From the NCBI GenBank assembly GCA_025057455.1, contig JANWWY010000001.1:52030-116029 (forward strand): a stretch of DNA of 64,000 nt. Reading direction: 5' to 3'. Each line of letters begins with the position of its first letter. The stretch's first letter is position 1. This document shows, in pieces, positions 22,199 to 32,414 of this stretch. The notes beneath the pieces are model-generated. The model had not been told where the DNA came from and did no database searches. It saw only the letters and a program-made list of their open reading frames with translations. Origin of the DNA: Aquificaceae bacterium. Its GTDB lineage: Bacteria; Aquificota; Aquificia; Aquificales; Aquificaceae. A program made the translations under genes and the position numbers.

Positions 22199-22495
22199 TT
22201 AGCCCAGTTCCTTTAAGTCCTTTATAAGCTGGTCCACTTCAATGGCTGGCATGGTAAGGGTTCTTATGCTCCCCCTTGAACCCAGCTCAATGGCAAGCTT
22301 TACTATACTGTCGTTGTCGGGTGCCTCCAAGATGTTAACAAAGTCGTAGGGTCCCATAACCGCATACTGGGCTAAGATTTTTACGCCAAAGCGCTCCATG
22401 ACCTCCTTGTCCACTTCCTTTATCCTTTCGGGCTTTTGCTTTAGGGTCTTCATACCCTCATCGGTCAAAGTTGTAAGCATGACATACACTGGCAT
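22199..22495 (-). CDS. GYD-domain protein
   Basis: MPVYVMLTTLTDEGMKTLKQKPERI...AQYAVMGPYDFVNILEAPDNDSIVKLAIELGSRGSIRTLTMPAI. Confidence 0.85.
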   Translation of the reverse strand: MPVYVMLTTLTDEGMKTLKQKPERIKEVDKEVMERFGVKILAQYAVMGPYDFVNILEAPDNDSIVKLAIELGSRGSIRTLTMPAIEVDQLIKDLKELG

Positions 22496-22508
22496 GTTTT
22501 CCACCTCC

Positions 22509-25500
22509 TTAGGTTTTCTTAATATGATACTTCCTAAATCCCATTCTGTCAAAAAGCTCATAAAGAACTGGAAGGAGGAAAAGGCTCAGTGGTAAGCCAG
22601 TGAATATGCCTCCTATGACCGCAAGAGCAAGGGGTTTTCGGAGTTCCGCACCGGCGGTAAGACCCAAGGCAACGGGCGCAAGGGCGGATACTATGGTAAA
22701 GGTGGTCATAAGTATGGGTCTTAGTCTTTCCCTTCTTGCCTGAAGTATGGCTTCTCGTGTCTGAACTCCCTCTTTCCTCAGCTGTATTATCCTCTCAATA
22801 AAAAGCACAGCATCACGCACTATTATGCCAACGAGGAGTATTATGCCAAAGTAGGAGGGCACGCTCAGGGATGTGCCGGTAATGTAGAGAAGCCCAAAGG
22901 TTCCAGCCACAGCCAAGGGCACCATTAGAAGCACCGTGAAAGGGTGCCTGTAGCTTTCAAAGAGGGATGCGAGCACCATGTAAACACCCACCAGAGCAAA
23001 AAGCAGGGCAAAGCCAAGACCCTGGAAGGCTCTTTGAAACTCCTTCGCTTGACCGACGGGTTCAAAGGTATAGCCCTGTGGAAGGTTGTTTCTTAGCCAG
23101 TTTTCTACCTCCGCTACCGCATCCGCCAAAGGCTTAGTTGGTGCAAGATTGGCAAAAAAGGTAAAAGAGTACTGCCTGTTGTATCGGTTTATGGCTTTGT
23201 ATCCTGTGGCTATCTCTGCATCCACAAGCTCGGTAAGAGGTATAAGCTCACCCTTGAAGTTTCTAACGAAAACCTTGTTTAGGTTTTCCACGTTTTGGAC
23301 AAACTCTGGCACAGCCTTTATGTAAACATCGTAGCTTTCCGCACCCAACTCGTATGTGCCCACCTGAAACTTTCCAAATAGGATGTTCAAGGTTATGGCT
23401 ATATCCTCCACGCTCACACCTAAGTCTCCCAGCTTTTCCCTTTTGACTCTTATTTGCACCTGAGGTTCGTTGAGCCTTAGGTCCGTATCCACATCCCTGT
23501 AGCCCGGCCTGTTTCTAAATTCTCTTGTTATCCTATCCGCAATGGATTGAAGCTCCTCTAATGACTGCCCCCTTATGGCGAACTGAAGGTCCACCTGCCT
23601 GCCACCACCAGGTCCAACTATCGCTGGAGGCTCTACGCTAACTCTCACATCCTTCAGCCTCCTGAACTCTTGCCTTACCATTTCCATGATTTTGGCTTGA
23701 TGGGGTCTGTTTCCCTCCTTTAGGTAAACGAATCCCAGACCTCCGTTCACATCTGGCCTTCCTGCCACACCCTGCCCCACTGCCATACCAAAGCGGTCTA
23801 CATAGGGATTTTTCAGCAAAATTGCTTCTATTTCTTCTGCCTTTTTTCTTGTGTATTCAAAGGAAGAGCCCGTAGGCGTTTCAAACCTAACCAGAAACCT
23901 ACCCTCGTCGGTGATGGGAAAAAACTCTTTCTTTGTAATCCTGAAAAGCTGGAAGCCAATAAACACACTTAACAGAGAAACGCTTATTACTAACAGCTTG
24001 TGGTCTAAGGACCACCTTAGAGACCTGTCAAATAGGTTTTCAAACTTCTCATAGGCTCTGGTGAAAGGATTGGAAGGTGGTGAGCCAGAGAGCAGTCTTG
24101 AGACCGCCATTGGGGTAAAGGATATGGCTACAAGATAGGATAGGGCTATGGCTATTGTAAGAGTGAGAGCAAAGCTCCCAAAAAGCTTTCCCACCACACC
24201 CTTCAAAAATATTATGGGTATGAACACAATAACCAATGATGCTGTGGAGGCAAGCAAGGCAAATATAACTATACCCGTTCCAACCTCTCCAGCCTCAAGG
24301 GGTTTTAAACCTTCCTCGTACCTCCTTCTGTATATGCTTTCCAAAACAACTATAGCGTCATCTATGACTATACCCACCGCAACGGCGAGGGCTAAGAGGG
24401 TAAAGGTGTTCAGAGAATTCCCAAGCTGATAGATGAAAAATATGGTCCCCAGAAGGGTTATAGGTATGGCAAATATGGGTACAAGGGTAAGCCTAAAGCT
24501 CCCCAAGAAGAAGTAAACTACGAGGGCTGTAAGCAGGCTTCCTATTATGATTTCTTCTATGGCAGCCTTTACACTGTCCTTTACGAATATTGAAGTATCA
24601 AGAGTGTAATCCATTCTCATGCCCGGTGGAAGCTGGCGGTTTATCTCCTCCATCTTTGCCTTTACCGCATCCACCACCTGGACAGTGTTTGTCTTTGATT
24701 GCTTGTAAACTACCAGGGCAACAGCTTGCTCACCCATGTACCTTGACATACCCCTAAACTCATCGGTGGTAAACTCCACGAAGCCAACATCTCTGAGCCT
24801 CACACCGTTTCTTATGTAAACATCTTCCAGCTCCTTGGGCTCTTGAACCTTGCCGTAAAGCCTCAGAATGTATTCCCTACCACTGCCGTATATGGCACCA
24901 GCCGGAGCTTCCATATGGTTTTTGTTGACTGCGTCCAGAACATCCTGAAGGGCAAGCCCTCGTGAATAGAGCTTTTCTGGGTCAACCCTGACCCAAAGCA
25001 CATTGTCCCTGAAACCGCCAAGGTCCACCTGCCCCACACCGTTTATCCTTTCAAACTCTCTTTTTATTACCTTGTCAGCCCAGTAGGCAAGGGTTTGATA
25101 GTCGGCGGTTTTGGAATGTAGAAGCGTCACAAACACAGGCGAGAGAGATGTGTCCACCTTTCTCACTACGGGAGGGTCTACACCCTCGGGAAGCCTTCTC
25201 ATAGCCCTTTGAACCGCATCTCTAACTTCTTGAGCAGCTACATCTATATCCTTCTCAAGGGAAAAGGTTATGGTTATGCGAGAAGTGCCGGCAAAGCTGG
25301 CAGAAGAAATGCTCTCTATACCGCTTATGGTGGCTATCTGGTCTTCTATTTCCCGGGTTACGTTCACATCCACCACGTAGGCATTGGCACCGGGGTAAGT
25401 GGTCACTATGGAGACTGTAGGGAAGTCCACGTCAGGGAGCCTGTCAAGGGGCATGTTCCTTAAGGAGTAAAGTCCGAGGATTATAAAAGCTATCATGAAC

Positions 25501-25541
25501 ATCCAAGAGGTTACAGGTCTATGTATGAAAAAGCGATACAT
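22509..25541 (-). CDS. RND-family efflux transporter permease (AcrB-like)
   Basis: 1010 aa; FIHRPVTSWMFMIAFIILGLYSLRNMPLDRLPDVDFPTVSI; GIVIDDAIVVLESIYRR. Confidence 0.95.
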   Translation of the reverse strand: MYRFFIHRPVTSWMFMIAFIILGLYSLRNMPLDRLPDVDFPTVSIVTTYPGANAYVVDVNVTREIEDQIATISGIESISSASFAGTSRITITFSLEKDIDVAAQEVRDAVQRAMRRLPEGVDPPVVRKVDTSLSPVFVTLLHSKTADYQTLAYWADKVIKREFERINGVGQVDLGGFRDNVLWVRVDPEKLYSRGLALQDVLDAVNKNHMEAPAGAIYGSGREYILRLYGKVQEPKELEDVYIRNGVRLRDVGFVEFTTDEFRGMSRYMGEQAVALVVYKQSKTNTVQVVDAVKAKMEEINRQLPPGMRMDYTLDTSIFVKDSVKAAIEEIIIGSLLTALVVYFFLGSFRLTLVPIFAIPITLLGTIFFIYQLGNSLNTFTLLALAVAVGIVIDDAIVVLESIYRRRYEEGLKPLEAGEVGTGIVIFALLASTASLVIVFIPIIFLKGVVGKLFGSFALTLTIAIALSYLVAISFTPMAVSRLLSGSPPSNPFTRAYEKFENLFDRSLRWSLDHKLLVISVSLLSVFIGFQLFRITKKEFFPITDEGRFLVRFETPTGSSFEYTRKKAEEIEAILLKNPYVDRFGMAVGQGVAGRPDVNGGLGFVYLKEGNRPHQAKIMEMVRQEFRRLKDVRVSVEPPAIVGPGGGRQVDLQFAIRGQSLEELQSIADRITREFRNRPGYRDVDTDLRLNEPQVQIRVKREKLGDLGVSVEDIAITLNILFGKFQVGTYELGAESYDVYIKAVPEFVQNVENLNKVFVRNFKGELIPLTELVDAEIATGYKAINRYNRQYSFTFFANLAPTKPLADAVAEVENWLRNNLPQGYTFEPVGQAKEFQRAFQGLGFALLFALVGVYMVLASLFESYRHPFTVLLMVPLAVAGTFGLLYITGTSLSVPSYFGIILLVGIIVRDAVLFIERIIQLRKEGVQTREAILQARRERLRPILMTTFTIVSALAPVALGLTAGAELRKPLALAVIGGIFTGLPLSLFLLPVLYELFDRMGFRKYHIKKT

Positions 25542-25550
25542 AACAGGCTA

Positions 25551-25586
25551 TATTATAACAAACCGACCAGTCAGTATGTTATAATA
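25551..25586. promoter_or_regulatory. Bidirectional promoter with central TetR-type operator
   Basis: TATTATAAC (25551-25559) and GTTATAATA (25578-25586) are perfect inverted repeats centred on ACCGACCAGTCAGT (25562-25575); outward TATAAT boxes on both strands. Confidence 0.65.
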
Positions 25587-25595
25587 AACATTACC

Positions 25596-26654
25596 ATGTT
25601 AAGGTTTTTGCTCTTGTTTTTCTCCGTGCTGTTGCTTTTCTCTTGCCAAAGGCAAGCTAAGGACCAAAAGGCTCAACAACCTGCGGAGAGAAGGATAGTA
25701 GTGAGCCTGTACCAAGTTAAGTCTGAGGAGGTTCCCATAGAATACATCACAAAGGGATATTTTGAGGGTGAGAGGGATGTAATTCTCAGACCTTTGGTAA
25801 GCGGAAGGGTAATAGACTTGTTTGTGGATGAAGGCAGTTTTGTAAGGAGCGGGCAAGCACTTTTAAAGATAGACCCTGCGGACTACGAAAATTCTGTCAG
25901 ACAGCTGGAGGCTCAAATAGCACAGGCAAGGGCAAACTACGAAAATCTCAGAGCTACAGAGGAAAGGAGAAGATTTCTCTTTGAGAGGGAACTTATAGCC
26001 AGAGAAGAATACGAGAACATTAAAACTCAATTGAAAGCTCAGGAGGAAGTGATAAGAAGTTTACAAGCCCAGCTATCTAACCTAAAGCTAAACCTACAGA
26101 GGACTACACTTACCGCACCCTTTTCTGGATACATAGCCCAGAGGTTTGTAAACATAGGAGACTATATTACGCCTCAGAGTCAAAGCTTTAGGCTCGTGAC
26201 GCTGGACCCAATAAGGTTTGTCTTTCAAGTGCCTCAGGAATACCTGCCTTACGCAAAACAGGGCTCAAAGGTTCTGATAAAAGTAGAACCCTTTGGAGAC
26301 TTTGAAGGAAAGATTTTCTTCATATCGCCCACTGCGGACGCAAACAGGCTTATAACCATAAAAGCAAAGCTTTCAAACCCAGAGGGTAAGCTAAAACCCA
26401 GCATGTACGGTGAAGCAAGGCTTGTCACCAAGGTTGAAAGGGCCTTTGCGGTTCCAGAGAGGTCTGTAGTAATTCAAGGCAACAAGAAGGTTGTTTGGCG
26501 TATAAAAGATGGTATGGCACAACCTGTAGAGGTAGAGGTAATAAGGCAAGGGGAAGGTGTAGTTTACGTGAGGGGAGACCTAAAAGAAGGGGAAGGTATA
26601 GCCCTTGATAACGCTTATGTACTTCAGCAGGGTATGAAGGTGGAGGTAAGATGA
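25596..26654 (+). CDS. RND periplasmic adaptor (membrane fusion) lipoprotein
   Basis: Lipobox LLLFSCQ; GRVIDLFVDEGSFVRSGQALLKIDPADYENSV; start moved to MLRF. Confidence 0.9.
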   Translation: MLRFLLLFFSVLLLFSCQRQAKDQKAQQPAERRIVVSLYQVKSEEVPIEYITKGYFEGERDVILRPLVSGRVIDLFVDEGSFVRSGQALLKIDPADYENSVRQLEAQIAQARANYENLRATEERRRFLFERELIAREEYENIKTQLKAQEEVIRSLQAQLSNLKLNLQRTTLTAPFSGYIAQRFVNIGDYITPQSQSFRLVTLDPIRFVFQVPQEYLPYAKQGSKVLIKVEPFGDFEGKIFFISPTADANRLITIKAKLSNPEGKLKPSMYGEARLVTKVERAFAVPERSVVIQGNKKVVWRIKDGMAQPVEVEVIRQGEGVVYVRGDLKEGEGIALDNAYVLQQGMKVEVR

Positions 26655-27874
26655 GCTTAATTGCTCTGGTGCTGTTTTTTATTAGCTTTGTCCTTGGATG
26701 GGGTCTTACCCTTGATGAAGCGGTAGAGCTTGCTATAAAGAACAACACATCTGTAAGGCTTTCCAGCATAGACCTTCAGAAAGCCGAAGAAAACATAAGA
26801 AAGGCAAGGGCTGGCATACTACCAAGGGTAGGCTTCTCATACAGCTACACAAGGCTTGGCGGAGAGCTTGCCTTTGGTTTTACGCCCAAAAACAGGCACA
26901 GCTACCTTTTAAACCTAGAACAAACGGTTTTTAACCGTGCTGTCTTTGAGGGCATATCCCTAGCAAGGGGGCAGAAAGAGCTTCAGAACCTCATACTTGA
27001 GGATGTCATAAGAGAGGTCAAGTTTCAAACAAAACAACTCTTTTATGCCTTACTTTACAAAAAAGAGCTGGTGAACATAGCTCAAGAAAACCTCAAATAC
27101 TGGGAAGAAAACTACAAACAGACGGAGGCAAAGTTCAAGGCTGGCATTATTCCAAAGGTAGAACTCATGAGGTCAAAGGCTCAACTTGAGAGCGCAAGGG
27201 CTAATCTGGAAAATGTCACGGCGGACTACAAAAAGAGCATAGAAGACTTTAAGAAGTTTCTTAGGTATGAAAGGGATTTAGAGGTGCAGGGGAAGTTGGA
27301 GCAGGCAAGCCTTGCGGACGAAGACTACAGAAAGCTCCTTGAAAACAACAGCACCATAAAAGTAGCAAGGAAAAGCCTTGAAGTTCTCCGTAAAATCGTA
27401 GAAGTTCAAAAAGCCCAGTATTATCCCAGCATAAACCTCTTTGTAACCTACCAGGGCAACACAGCAAGGGTTGGAGGGTCTGAAAGTATGGTAGAAGGCT
27501 ATACCTTTGGTGCAAGGCTTGACTACAATCTTTTTGACGGCTTTGCCCGTGAAGCAAGCGTAGCACAGGCAAGGTTGGACGTGCTAAAGCAAGAGGAAAT
27601 CTTAAAAGATACGGAGCTTTCTCAAAGTGCGGAGCTTTCAAAGACCCTTTTGGACATAAATTCCCTCAAATCACAGCTTAGGGCTTCTGAGCTTTCCTTG
27701 GAGGCTTCAAGGGAGAGCCTAAGGCTCTCTACAGAAAGGTACCGCGTTGGCGTAGCCACACAGCTGGAGGTTTTGGATGCAGTGAACAACTACAACAACA
27801 CCTTACAAAATCATTACCTTCTTCTGTACCTCTACAACACAACCATAGCAAGGCTTGAAAGGTTAACAAGATGA
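26651..27874 (+). CDS. TolC-family outer membrane efflux protein
   Basis: LTLDEAVELAIKNNTSVRLSSIDLQKAEENIRKARAGILP; RYRVGVATQLEVLDAVNNYN. Confidence 0.9.
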   Translation: MSLIALVLFFISFVLGWGLTLDEAVELAIKNNTSVRLSSIDLQKAEENIRKARAGILPRVGFSYSYTRLGGELAFGFTPKNRHSYLLNLEQTVFNRAVFEGISLARGQKELQNLILEDVIREVKFQTKQLFYALLYKKELVNIAQENLKYWEENYKQTEAKFKAGIIPKVELMRSKAQLESARANLENVTADYKKSIEDFKKFLRYERDLEVQGKLEQASLADEDYRKLLENNSTIKVARKSLEVLRKIVEVQKAQYYPSINLFVTYQGNTARVGGSESMVEGYTFGARLDYNLFDGFAREASVAQARLDVLKQEEILKDTELSQSAELSKTLLDINSLKSQLRASELSLEASRESLRLSTERYRVGVATQLEVLDAVNNYNNTLQNHYLLLYLYNTTIARLERLTR

Positions 27875-28446
27875 ACGCAAAGGAAAGGCTTCTAAACTCA
27901 GCAAAGGAACTCTTCTCACAGAGAGGATACAGCAACACAACGGTAGAGGACATAGTTAAACATGCGGGGCTTTCAAAGGGTGCCTTCTACTTCTACTTTA
28001 AGAGCAAGGAAAAGCTCATGGAAGAGCTTGTCAATGCCATGGCAGAGAGGACTATACAAATCATGGAAAGGTGGCTAAGGAAAGGGGTTTCCGCAGAAGA
28101 TGCCATAAAAGGTCATATTGAGGACTTCCTAATAGAATGCTACGAGGATAGACATATAGCCTACGTGCTCTTCTTTGAGCTTTTGTGTAGCAAGGAAGAT
28201 TTTAGAAGGCTTCATCAGAAACACATGGGTAATATAAGGGAGCTTCTTATCCAGATGGTGAGAAAGGGCTATGAAAAGGGTGAGTTTCTGTGTGGAAATG
28301 TTGAGACTGTGGTTAACCTCATAATTGGATACGTAAGACTCATATACATGGAAAAACTGCTGTTAATCAATGCTCCCATAGAGGAGGTTCTCAAAGAGGC
28401 CCGGGAGGGGCTTAATATCCTGTTTATAGGTCTAAAATGTGGTTGA
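27871..28446 (+). CDS. TetR-family transcriptional regulator
   Basis: N-terminal HTH: RLLNSAKELFSQRGYSNTTVEDIVKHAGLSKGAFYFYFKSKEKL. Confidence 0.95.
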   Translation: MNAKERLLNSAKELFSQRGYSNTTVEDIVKHAGLSKGAFYFYFKSKEKLMEELVNAMAERTIQIMERWLRKGVSAEDAIKGHIEDFLIECYEDRHIAYVLFFELLCSKEDFRRLHQKHMGNIRELLIQMVRKGYEKGEFLCGNVETVVNLIIGYVRLIYMEKLLLINAPIEEVLKEAREGLNILFIGLKCG

Positions 28447-29702
28447 TGCTCCTTTTGATGTGGTTGGGCTTTTCCTTTTCTCTGAGCCTTGAGGAGCTTC
28501 TCCAGTCCGCTTTACAAGAAAACCCTAAGCTTCTCGCCAAGAGGTACGCAATAGAATCCGCAAGGCTAAACCTAAAGGCTGATAGACAGCTTTACTATCC
28601 TGAGTTTCTTGCAGGATACAAACTGCACTTTCAGCAAGAAGGGCAATCTATACAAATCCCATCCTTTGCGGGCTTTCCAGTTACAGAGGTAAGCACTTCA
28701 AAAAGAACCTATCAAAGCCTTCAAGTAGGGCTAAGACAGAGCCTTTACGATGGTGGTCTTAGGTCTTCCAAGGTTCAAATATCTAAAAGCTTTCTTAACA
28801 TCTCTGAAATGGACTACGAAGAGACTTTGCTGAGCGTAAAGCTTGAAGTGGTAGAAGCCTACCTTTCTGTTTTGTCCACCTTGGAGCTCTTGGAAGTCGC
28901 AAAAAAGCAAAGGGAAGCCATAGCCTCAAACCTCAAACAAAGAGAAGCCTTCTTCAAGGAAGGACTCGTGGCTATCACTGATGTGCTTCAGGCAAAGGTC
29001 AGGCTTGCGGAGGTGGAAAGAGACCTAAGGCAAGCGGAGGGCAACTACCGAACAGCTTTGTCAAACCTTTCAAGGCTAACGGGTATAAAAGAGGAAAAGC
29101 TAAAAGAATTAAAACCACCCCTCTTGGAACCATCTATTCCTAAGCTGGAAAGCCTAACAGAAAAAGCCCTACAAAACAGACCAATCATAAGGCTTACGAA
29201 GGAAAGGTTGCGGATAGCCAAGAATCAAAAAGACATAGAACTTTCCCAGCTCTATCCCAAGCTCTTTGTGGAGGCTCTGTATAGCTACTCTGACCAAAAC
29301 CCTGCCTTAAGCCCAAAGGGTACATTTGTGCTGAGCGCCGGCCTTAGCTTAAACTTTCAGTCTCTTTACCCATACTACAGGGCTTTGGCACAAGCGGAAG
29401 AAGAAAAGAGAGCAAGGGAAGAGTTAAGGGATGTAATCGACAGTGTCTTACTTTCTCTGAAAGTTGCTTACGAAAACTACTTGACCGCCAAGGATAACCT
29501 AAGGGTTGCTGAAGAATCCCTTAGGTTTGCGGAGGAGTTTTACAGGCTTTCTCTTGAGCAGTATAAAAATCAAATAATAAGCGGGACTGACCTGCTTCAG
29601 GCTGAAGCAAGCCTCACCCAAGCCAGAAAGGCTAAGGTAATAGCCTACTACGAGCTCCTGAAGGCTTACTACCAAATACTGCGTCAGGTGGGAGACTTAT
29701 GA
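28437..29702 (+). CDS. TolC-family outer membrane efflux protein (second copy)
   Basis: LEELLQSALQENPKLLAKRYAIESARLNLKADRQLYYPEF; LEQYKNQIISGTDLLQAEASLTQAR. Confidence 0.9.
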   Translation: MWLMLLLMWLGFSFSLSLEELLQSALQENPKLLAKRYAIESARLNLKADRQLYYPEFLAGYKLHFQQEGQSIQIPSFAGFPVTEVSTSKRTYQSLQVGLRQSLYDGGLRSSKVQISKSFLNISEMDYEETLLSVKLEVVEAYLSVLSTLELLEVAKKQREAIASNLKQREAFFKEGLVAITDVLQAKVRLAEVERDLRQAEGNYRTALSNLSRLTGIKEEKLKELKPPLLEPSIPKLESLTEKALQNRPIIRLTKERLRIAKNQKDIELSQLYPKLFVEALYSYSDQNPALSPKGTFVLSAGLSLNFQSLYPYYRALAQAEEEKRAREELRDVIDSVLLSLKVAYENYLTAKDNLRVAEESLRFAEEFYRLSLEQYKNQIISGTDLLQAEASLTQARKAKVIAYYELLKAYYQILRQVGDL

Positions 29703-30817
29703 AAAAGCTGGGTGTGGGGCTTATAATCCTCATGCTCTTTCTTTTTGGCTTTCTCTCCTACAGGTGGATAAAGCATAGGATGGAATATGCCATAACCGAT
29801 GCGGTCTTCGTAAGGTCTGAGAGCATGAGTAATGTAGCCTTTGAGGTAAACGGTAAAGTGGTAGAAGTTTACAAGGATGTAGGAGACCACGTAGAAAAGG
29901 GCGAGCCCCTTGCAAGGATAGACCCGGAGAACTACAAGCTACAACTCAATGCCATGGAGGGTAAACTATCTTCTCTTTTGGCACAAAGGGACGGCTTAGC
30001 CTTGCAACTGGAAAGGGCACAGAAACAAATAGAGCTAAAGGTAGGCATATCCGAAGAAAGCTTAAGGGAAATAGAGTCAAAGGAACGGGCAATCTTGAGG
30101 CAGATTGAAGAGCTAGGTGTACAGTTACAGCAGGCATCAAGGGACAGAGAGAGGATGGAAAACCTCCTTAAGGAGGGTCTTATACCAAGACAGAAGTTTG
30201 AACAGGTGGACACCACCTACAAAAGCCTCATGATTAGGAAAAAAGCCCTCGAAGAACAGTTGCAAGAGGTCAGAGCTGTATACCTAAAGGCTAAAAAGGA
30301 CCTTGAAGTTACAAAAGTGGAAAGGAAAAGAGTAGAAGAGATTAGGGCACAACTTAGAGCTTTAGATGGTGAAATAGAAGGACTAAAAGCTCAGCTGGAA
30401 AAGGCAAAGTTAGACGTAGAAAAAACAAAGCTTTATTCACCGGTGAAGGGTATAGTAGCAAAGAGGTTTATAAGCGTAGGGGACACGGTTGGGGTTGGAC
30501 AGCCAGCCTTCAGCCTCATAGAAAAGGACAGCTATTATATAGAGGCTTTGTTGGAAGAGACGAAGCTAAGAGGTGTAAAGGTTGGCTCAAAGGCTTACGT
30601 GAGGCTTGATGCATATCCCCACATAGTGCTTGAGGGTTTTGTAGAGGAGATAAGCCCTGCTTCCGCTGCTACCTTTGCACTGGTGCCTAGGGATGTGTCT
30701 GCGGGCGAGTTTACCAAGGTGGTGCAGAGGATACCCGTAAAGATAAAAATCACTGAGGGTGACACAAAGATTTTAAGGGTGGGTATGGGTGGAAGAGTGG
30801 AGATAAAAAGGGAATGA
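29699..30817 (+). CDS. HlyD/EmrA-family membrane fusion protein
   Basis: N-terminal TM; VAFEVNGKVVEVYKDVGDHVEKGEPLARIDPENYKLQLNAMEGKL; long coiled coil. Confidence 0.9.
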   Translation: MKKLGVGLIILMLFLFGFLSYRWIKHRMEYAITDAVFVRSESMSNVAFEVNGKVVEVYKDVGDHVEKGEPLARIDPENYKLQLNAMEGKLSSLLAQRDGLALQLERAQKQIELKVGISEESLREIESKERAILRQIEELGVQLQQASRDRERMENLLKEGLIPRQKFEQVDTTYKSLMIRKKALEEQLQEVRAVYLKAKKDLEVTKVERKRVEEIRAQLRALDGEIEGLKAQLEKAKLDVEKTKLYSPVKGIVAKRFISVGDTVGVGQPAFSLIEKDSYYIEALLEETKLRGVKVGSKAYVRLDAYPHIVLEGFVEEISPASAATFALVPRDVSAGEFTKVVQRIPVKIKITEGDTKILRVGMGGRVEIKRE

Positions 30818-32364
30818 AGGAAAGTGCTTTTCACGAGACTCTCTCTTCGGGTGAAAGAGTCCTTCTTACCCTTTCCCTGATGGTGGGCGTCTTTATGGCA
30901 ATACTGGACACTACCATAGTGGACATAGTGGTGCCTAAGATGATGGCGCCCCTCAGCACAGACCTGTATGGTGTCCAGTGGGTAATAACTTCTTACATGA
31001 CCGCCGCCGCCACAGCTATTTTGCTGGTAGAGTGGTTGGAGAGCTTTGTAGGTTTGAAGAAGGTTTTTCTCTCTGGCTTGTTTTTGTTTACCACAGCCTC
31101 CTTTTTCTGCGGTCAGGCTCAGTCCCTTGAGTGGATGATAACCGCAAGGGCAGTGCAGGGTTTTGGTGAGTCCCTTATAGTGGTCAGTGCGGAAGCTTTG
31201 CTCTTTTCTGCCTACGCACCAGAGAAAAGGGGTCTTGCTATGGGCATATACGGGCTTGGTGTAAGCTTTGCACCGGCGCTGGGTCCTACCCTGGGCGGAT
31301 GGATAACGGAACACGTAGACTGGCGTTGGATTTTTTACATAAACTTGCCTATAGGAATTATAAACTTTACCCTTGCTCTTTTTTTCCTCAAGGACTACAA
31401 ACCAGCTCACACCATAAGGTTGAACTTTCTTTCATACCTTTTTATATCAGTGGCTACTGTCAGCCTTCTTATAGTTCTTTCAAGAGGTCAGAAGGAGGGC
31501 TGGTTTGCCAGCGACTTTATACTTTATCTTAGCCTCGTATCACTTTTTTCCTTTCTTTTGTTTTTGCTGTCTGAGCTCCTTTCAAAGGAAAAGTTAATAG
31601 ACCCCTCCATACTTAAGATAAAAGAGTTTTTAATTGCCTTTTGGGTTTACTGCTTTGTGCTTGGGTTTTCCATGTATCAGGTTTTTTACCTAATACCCCT
31701 ATACTTTGAAAAGTTAAAGGGATACACCACCTTTCAGGCAGGGCTTGCCATACTCCCCATGGCTATAACCATAGGACTTCTCTCGCCTGTGGCCGGCATA
31801 CTTTCCGACAAAAAGTCCCCTAAGCTTGCTCTTTACATAGCCACTTTTCTATATCTGGCTGTTAGCTTTTTTCTCTTGCCAAAGCTTAACTACTTTACAC
31901 CCGGAAACACCGCAGTGCTTTACCTTATTGCCATGGGTGCTGGCATGGGTTTTTTCTTTGCACCCATTACACAGCTTGCACTGAAGAAGCTGGGGGAAAA
32001 GACTACGCTTGGTGTGAGCCTTATGCACTACATAAGGTTTGTGGGAGGTTCTTTTGGCACAGCCATAGCTACCAACGACCTACAAAGGTTTACCGCAGAA
32101 AATTTTCAAAGAAGCACGGAGATACAAAACTCTCAATGGCTTGAGCTAAAACTGCACGAAGCCTCCCAGTGGCTATCCCTCTACACCCATCAGGCAGAGG
32201 AAAAGGCAAAGGCTATGGTCTATCAGCTCCAAAACCTTTATGCCTTTTCGGACGCCTTTGGCTCAACCCTTTTTCTTGCAGGCGCGTGGGCACTTCTCGG
32301 AAGCATGCCCGTGTTTTATCTCCTCCTCAAGGATGTGAGTTTAGCAATAAAAAAGAGAATCTAA
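30814..32364 (+). CDS. MFS multidrug transporter, DHA2/EmrB family
   Basis: LMVGVFMAILDTTIVDIVVPKMM; ALGPTLGGWITEHVDWRWIFYINLPIGI. Confidence 0.93.
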   Translation: MKESAFHETLSSGERVLLTLSLMVGVFMAILDTTIVDIVVPKMMAPLSTDLYGVQWVITSYMTAAATAILLVEWLESFVGLKKVFLSGLFLFTTASFFCGQAQSLEWMITARAVQGFGESLIVVSAEALLFSAYAPEKRGLAMGIYGLGVSFAPALGPTLGGWITEHVDWRWIFYINLPIGIINFTLALFFLKDYKPAHTIRLNFLSYLFISVATVSLLIVLSRGQKEGWFASDFILYLSLVSLFSFLLFLLSELLSKEKLIDPSILKIKEFLIAFWVYCFVLGFSMYQVFYLIPLYFEKLKGYTTFQAGLAILPMAITIGLLSPVAGILSDKKSPKLALYIATFLYLAVSFFLLPKLNYFTPGNTAVLYLIAMGAGMGFFFAPITQLALKKLGEKTTLGVSLMHYIRFVGGSFGTAIATNDLQRFTAENFQRSTEIQNSQWLELKLHEASQWLSLYTHQAEEKAKAMVYQLQNLYAFSDAFGSTLFLAGAWALLGSMPVFYLLLKDVSLAIKKRI

Positions 32365-32381
32365 AAAAATGCGAGGATAAA

Positions 32382-32398
32382 CTTCCTGCCGCAGGAAG
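32382..32398. other. Perfect hairpin between convergent genes
   Basis: CTTCCTGC-c-GCAGGAAG, 8-bp arms; no clear U-tract. Confidence 0.45.
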
Positions 32399-32414
32399 CG
32401 GATAAATACAGAGT

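Noticed and set aside
30595-31410. 271-aa minus-strand ORF opposite the emrA/emrB genes
   Set aside because: Antisense to well-supported efflux genes; sequence (many S/Y/H/K runs, no domain pattern) looks like a shadow ORF
32382-32398. Hairpin between emrB and gcvPA as a bidirectional terminator
   Set aside because: Good stem but no U-tract on either side, so kept only as a hairpin rather than a terminator
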